Shown here: positions 6,586-6,711 of the stretch, piece by piece | How the letters are laid out: each line of letters begins with the position of its first letter | Numbering within the stretch: position 1 is the first letter of the stretch | Source of the DNA: Mucilaginibacter sp. | GTDB taxonomy: Bacteria > Bacteroidota > Bacteroidia > Sphingobacteriales > Sphingobacteriaceae | Length of the DNA stretch: 6,711 bases | Assembly: GCA_019235595.1 (NCBI GenBank) | Contig: JAFAKI010000095.1 | Coordinates: 1 to 6,711 of the forward strand | Direction of reading: 5' to 3' | Notes under the pieces: model-generated | Told to the model about the DNA's origin: nothing | Databases searched by the model: none | Seen by the model: the letters and a program-made list of their open reading frames with translations, nothing else | Program-made: the position numbers and the translations under genes

Positions 6586-6711
6586 ATAGATGCGTAGCCT
6601 TTTATATGGTTCATGCCTACGGCACTTATGTTGGTATAGCGTGAATGCAACGGGTTGAAACCCGTTGTTACAAGATGTACCGGGCCGATGGCCCTTTGAC
6701 AATGAAATAGG
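6586..6711. repeat. Noncoding tail with serial hairpins, probable dispersed repeat
   Basis: No gene is visible. Three perfect short inverted repeats occur in a row: TGCC-TAC-GGCA (6614-6624), CAACGGGTT-GA-AACCCGTTG (6648-6667) and GGGCC-GAT-GGCCC (6682-6694). The overall look recalls hairpin-rich intergenic repeats I believe are scattered through Bacteroidota genomes; that link is from memory and unverified. The element runs toward or past the window edge, so its end is unknown. Confidence 0.5.
6648..6667. repeat. Perfect 9-bp inverted repeat (hairpin)
   Basis: The arms CAACGGGTT and AACCCGTTG are exact reverse complements with 2 bases between them, realistically an 8-bp stem with a TGAA loop. 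It lies 62 bp after the last stop and is the strongest hairpin near the end of the array. It lacks a T-run (TTACAAG follows), so a role as an intrinsic terminator is doubtful, though it could slow RNA decay. Confidence 0.75.

Noticed and set aside
6648..6694. Intrinsic transcription terminator of the array
   Set aside because: The hairpins are strong but none is followed by a T-tract, so I treat them as part of a repeat-like element.

Overview
The window looks like chromosomal DNA of a Bacteroidota bacterium. The reasons are moderate GC, A-rich start regions with no Shine-Dalgarno sequence, signal peptides ending in A-x-A-Q, and a histidine-kinase type (TPR sensor, one membrane helix, H-box HEIQNPLNFVNNFSEV) that I know mainly from this phylum. 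A Sphingobacteriaceae-like host (Mucilaginibacter/Pedobacter type) is my guess from general resemblance only.

Layout: 1-100 is a short leader with at most a weak promoter. From 101 to 6585 there are three paralogous sensor histidine kinases, all on the + strand, head to tail, with identical 7-bp gaps. Kinase 1 (101-2563, 820 aa) carries an extra GAF domain and lacks the last TPR unit. Kinase 2 (2571-4571, 666 aa) is the compact form. Kinase 3 (4579-6585) would be 668 aa, but an in-frame TAG at 6295-6297 cuts it just after the N-box. From 6586 to 6711 there is no gene, only a run of small perfect hairpins that looks like a dispersed intergenic repeat.

The three genes are probably one transcript. 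Each protein would display a TPR domain outside the inner membrane, pass through the membrane once, and carry a coiled coil, a dimerisation/phosphoacceptor domain and a HATPase_c domain in the cytoplasm. No response regulator is encoded here, so the partner must lie elsewhere or act in trans. The signal sensed is unknown.

The most interesting aspect is how the array evolved. The two gene junctions are near-identical, and kinase 2 looks like kinase 3 at its head and kinase 1 at its tail. That is the expected result of unequal crossing-over in an older two-gene array. On top of this are modular changes: a GAF insertion flanked by two copies of a linker motif, loss of one TPR, a one-heptad indel in the signalling helix, and two lesions in kinase 3 (the nonsense codon and a Pro-to-Gln change in its H-box). 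I see no wholly new system; this is a sensor-kinase array diversifying and decaying in place.
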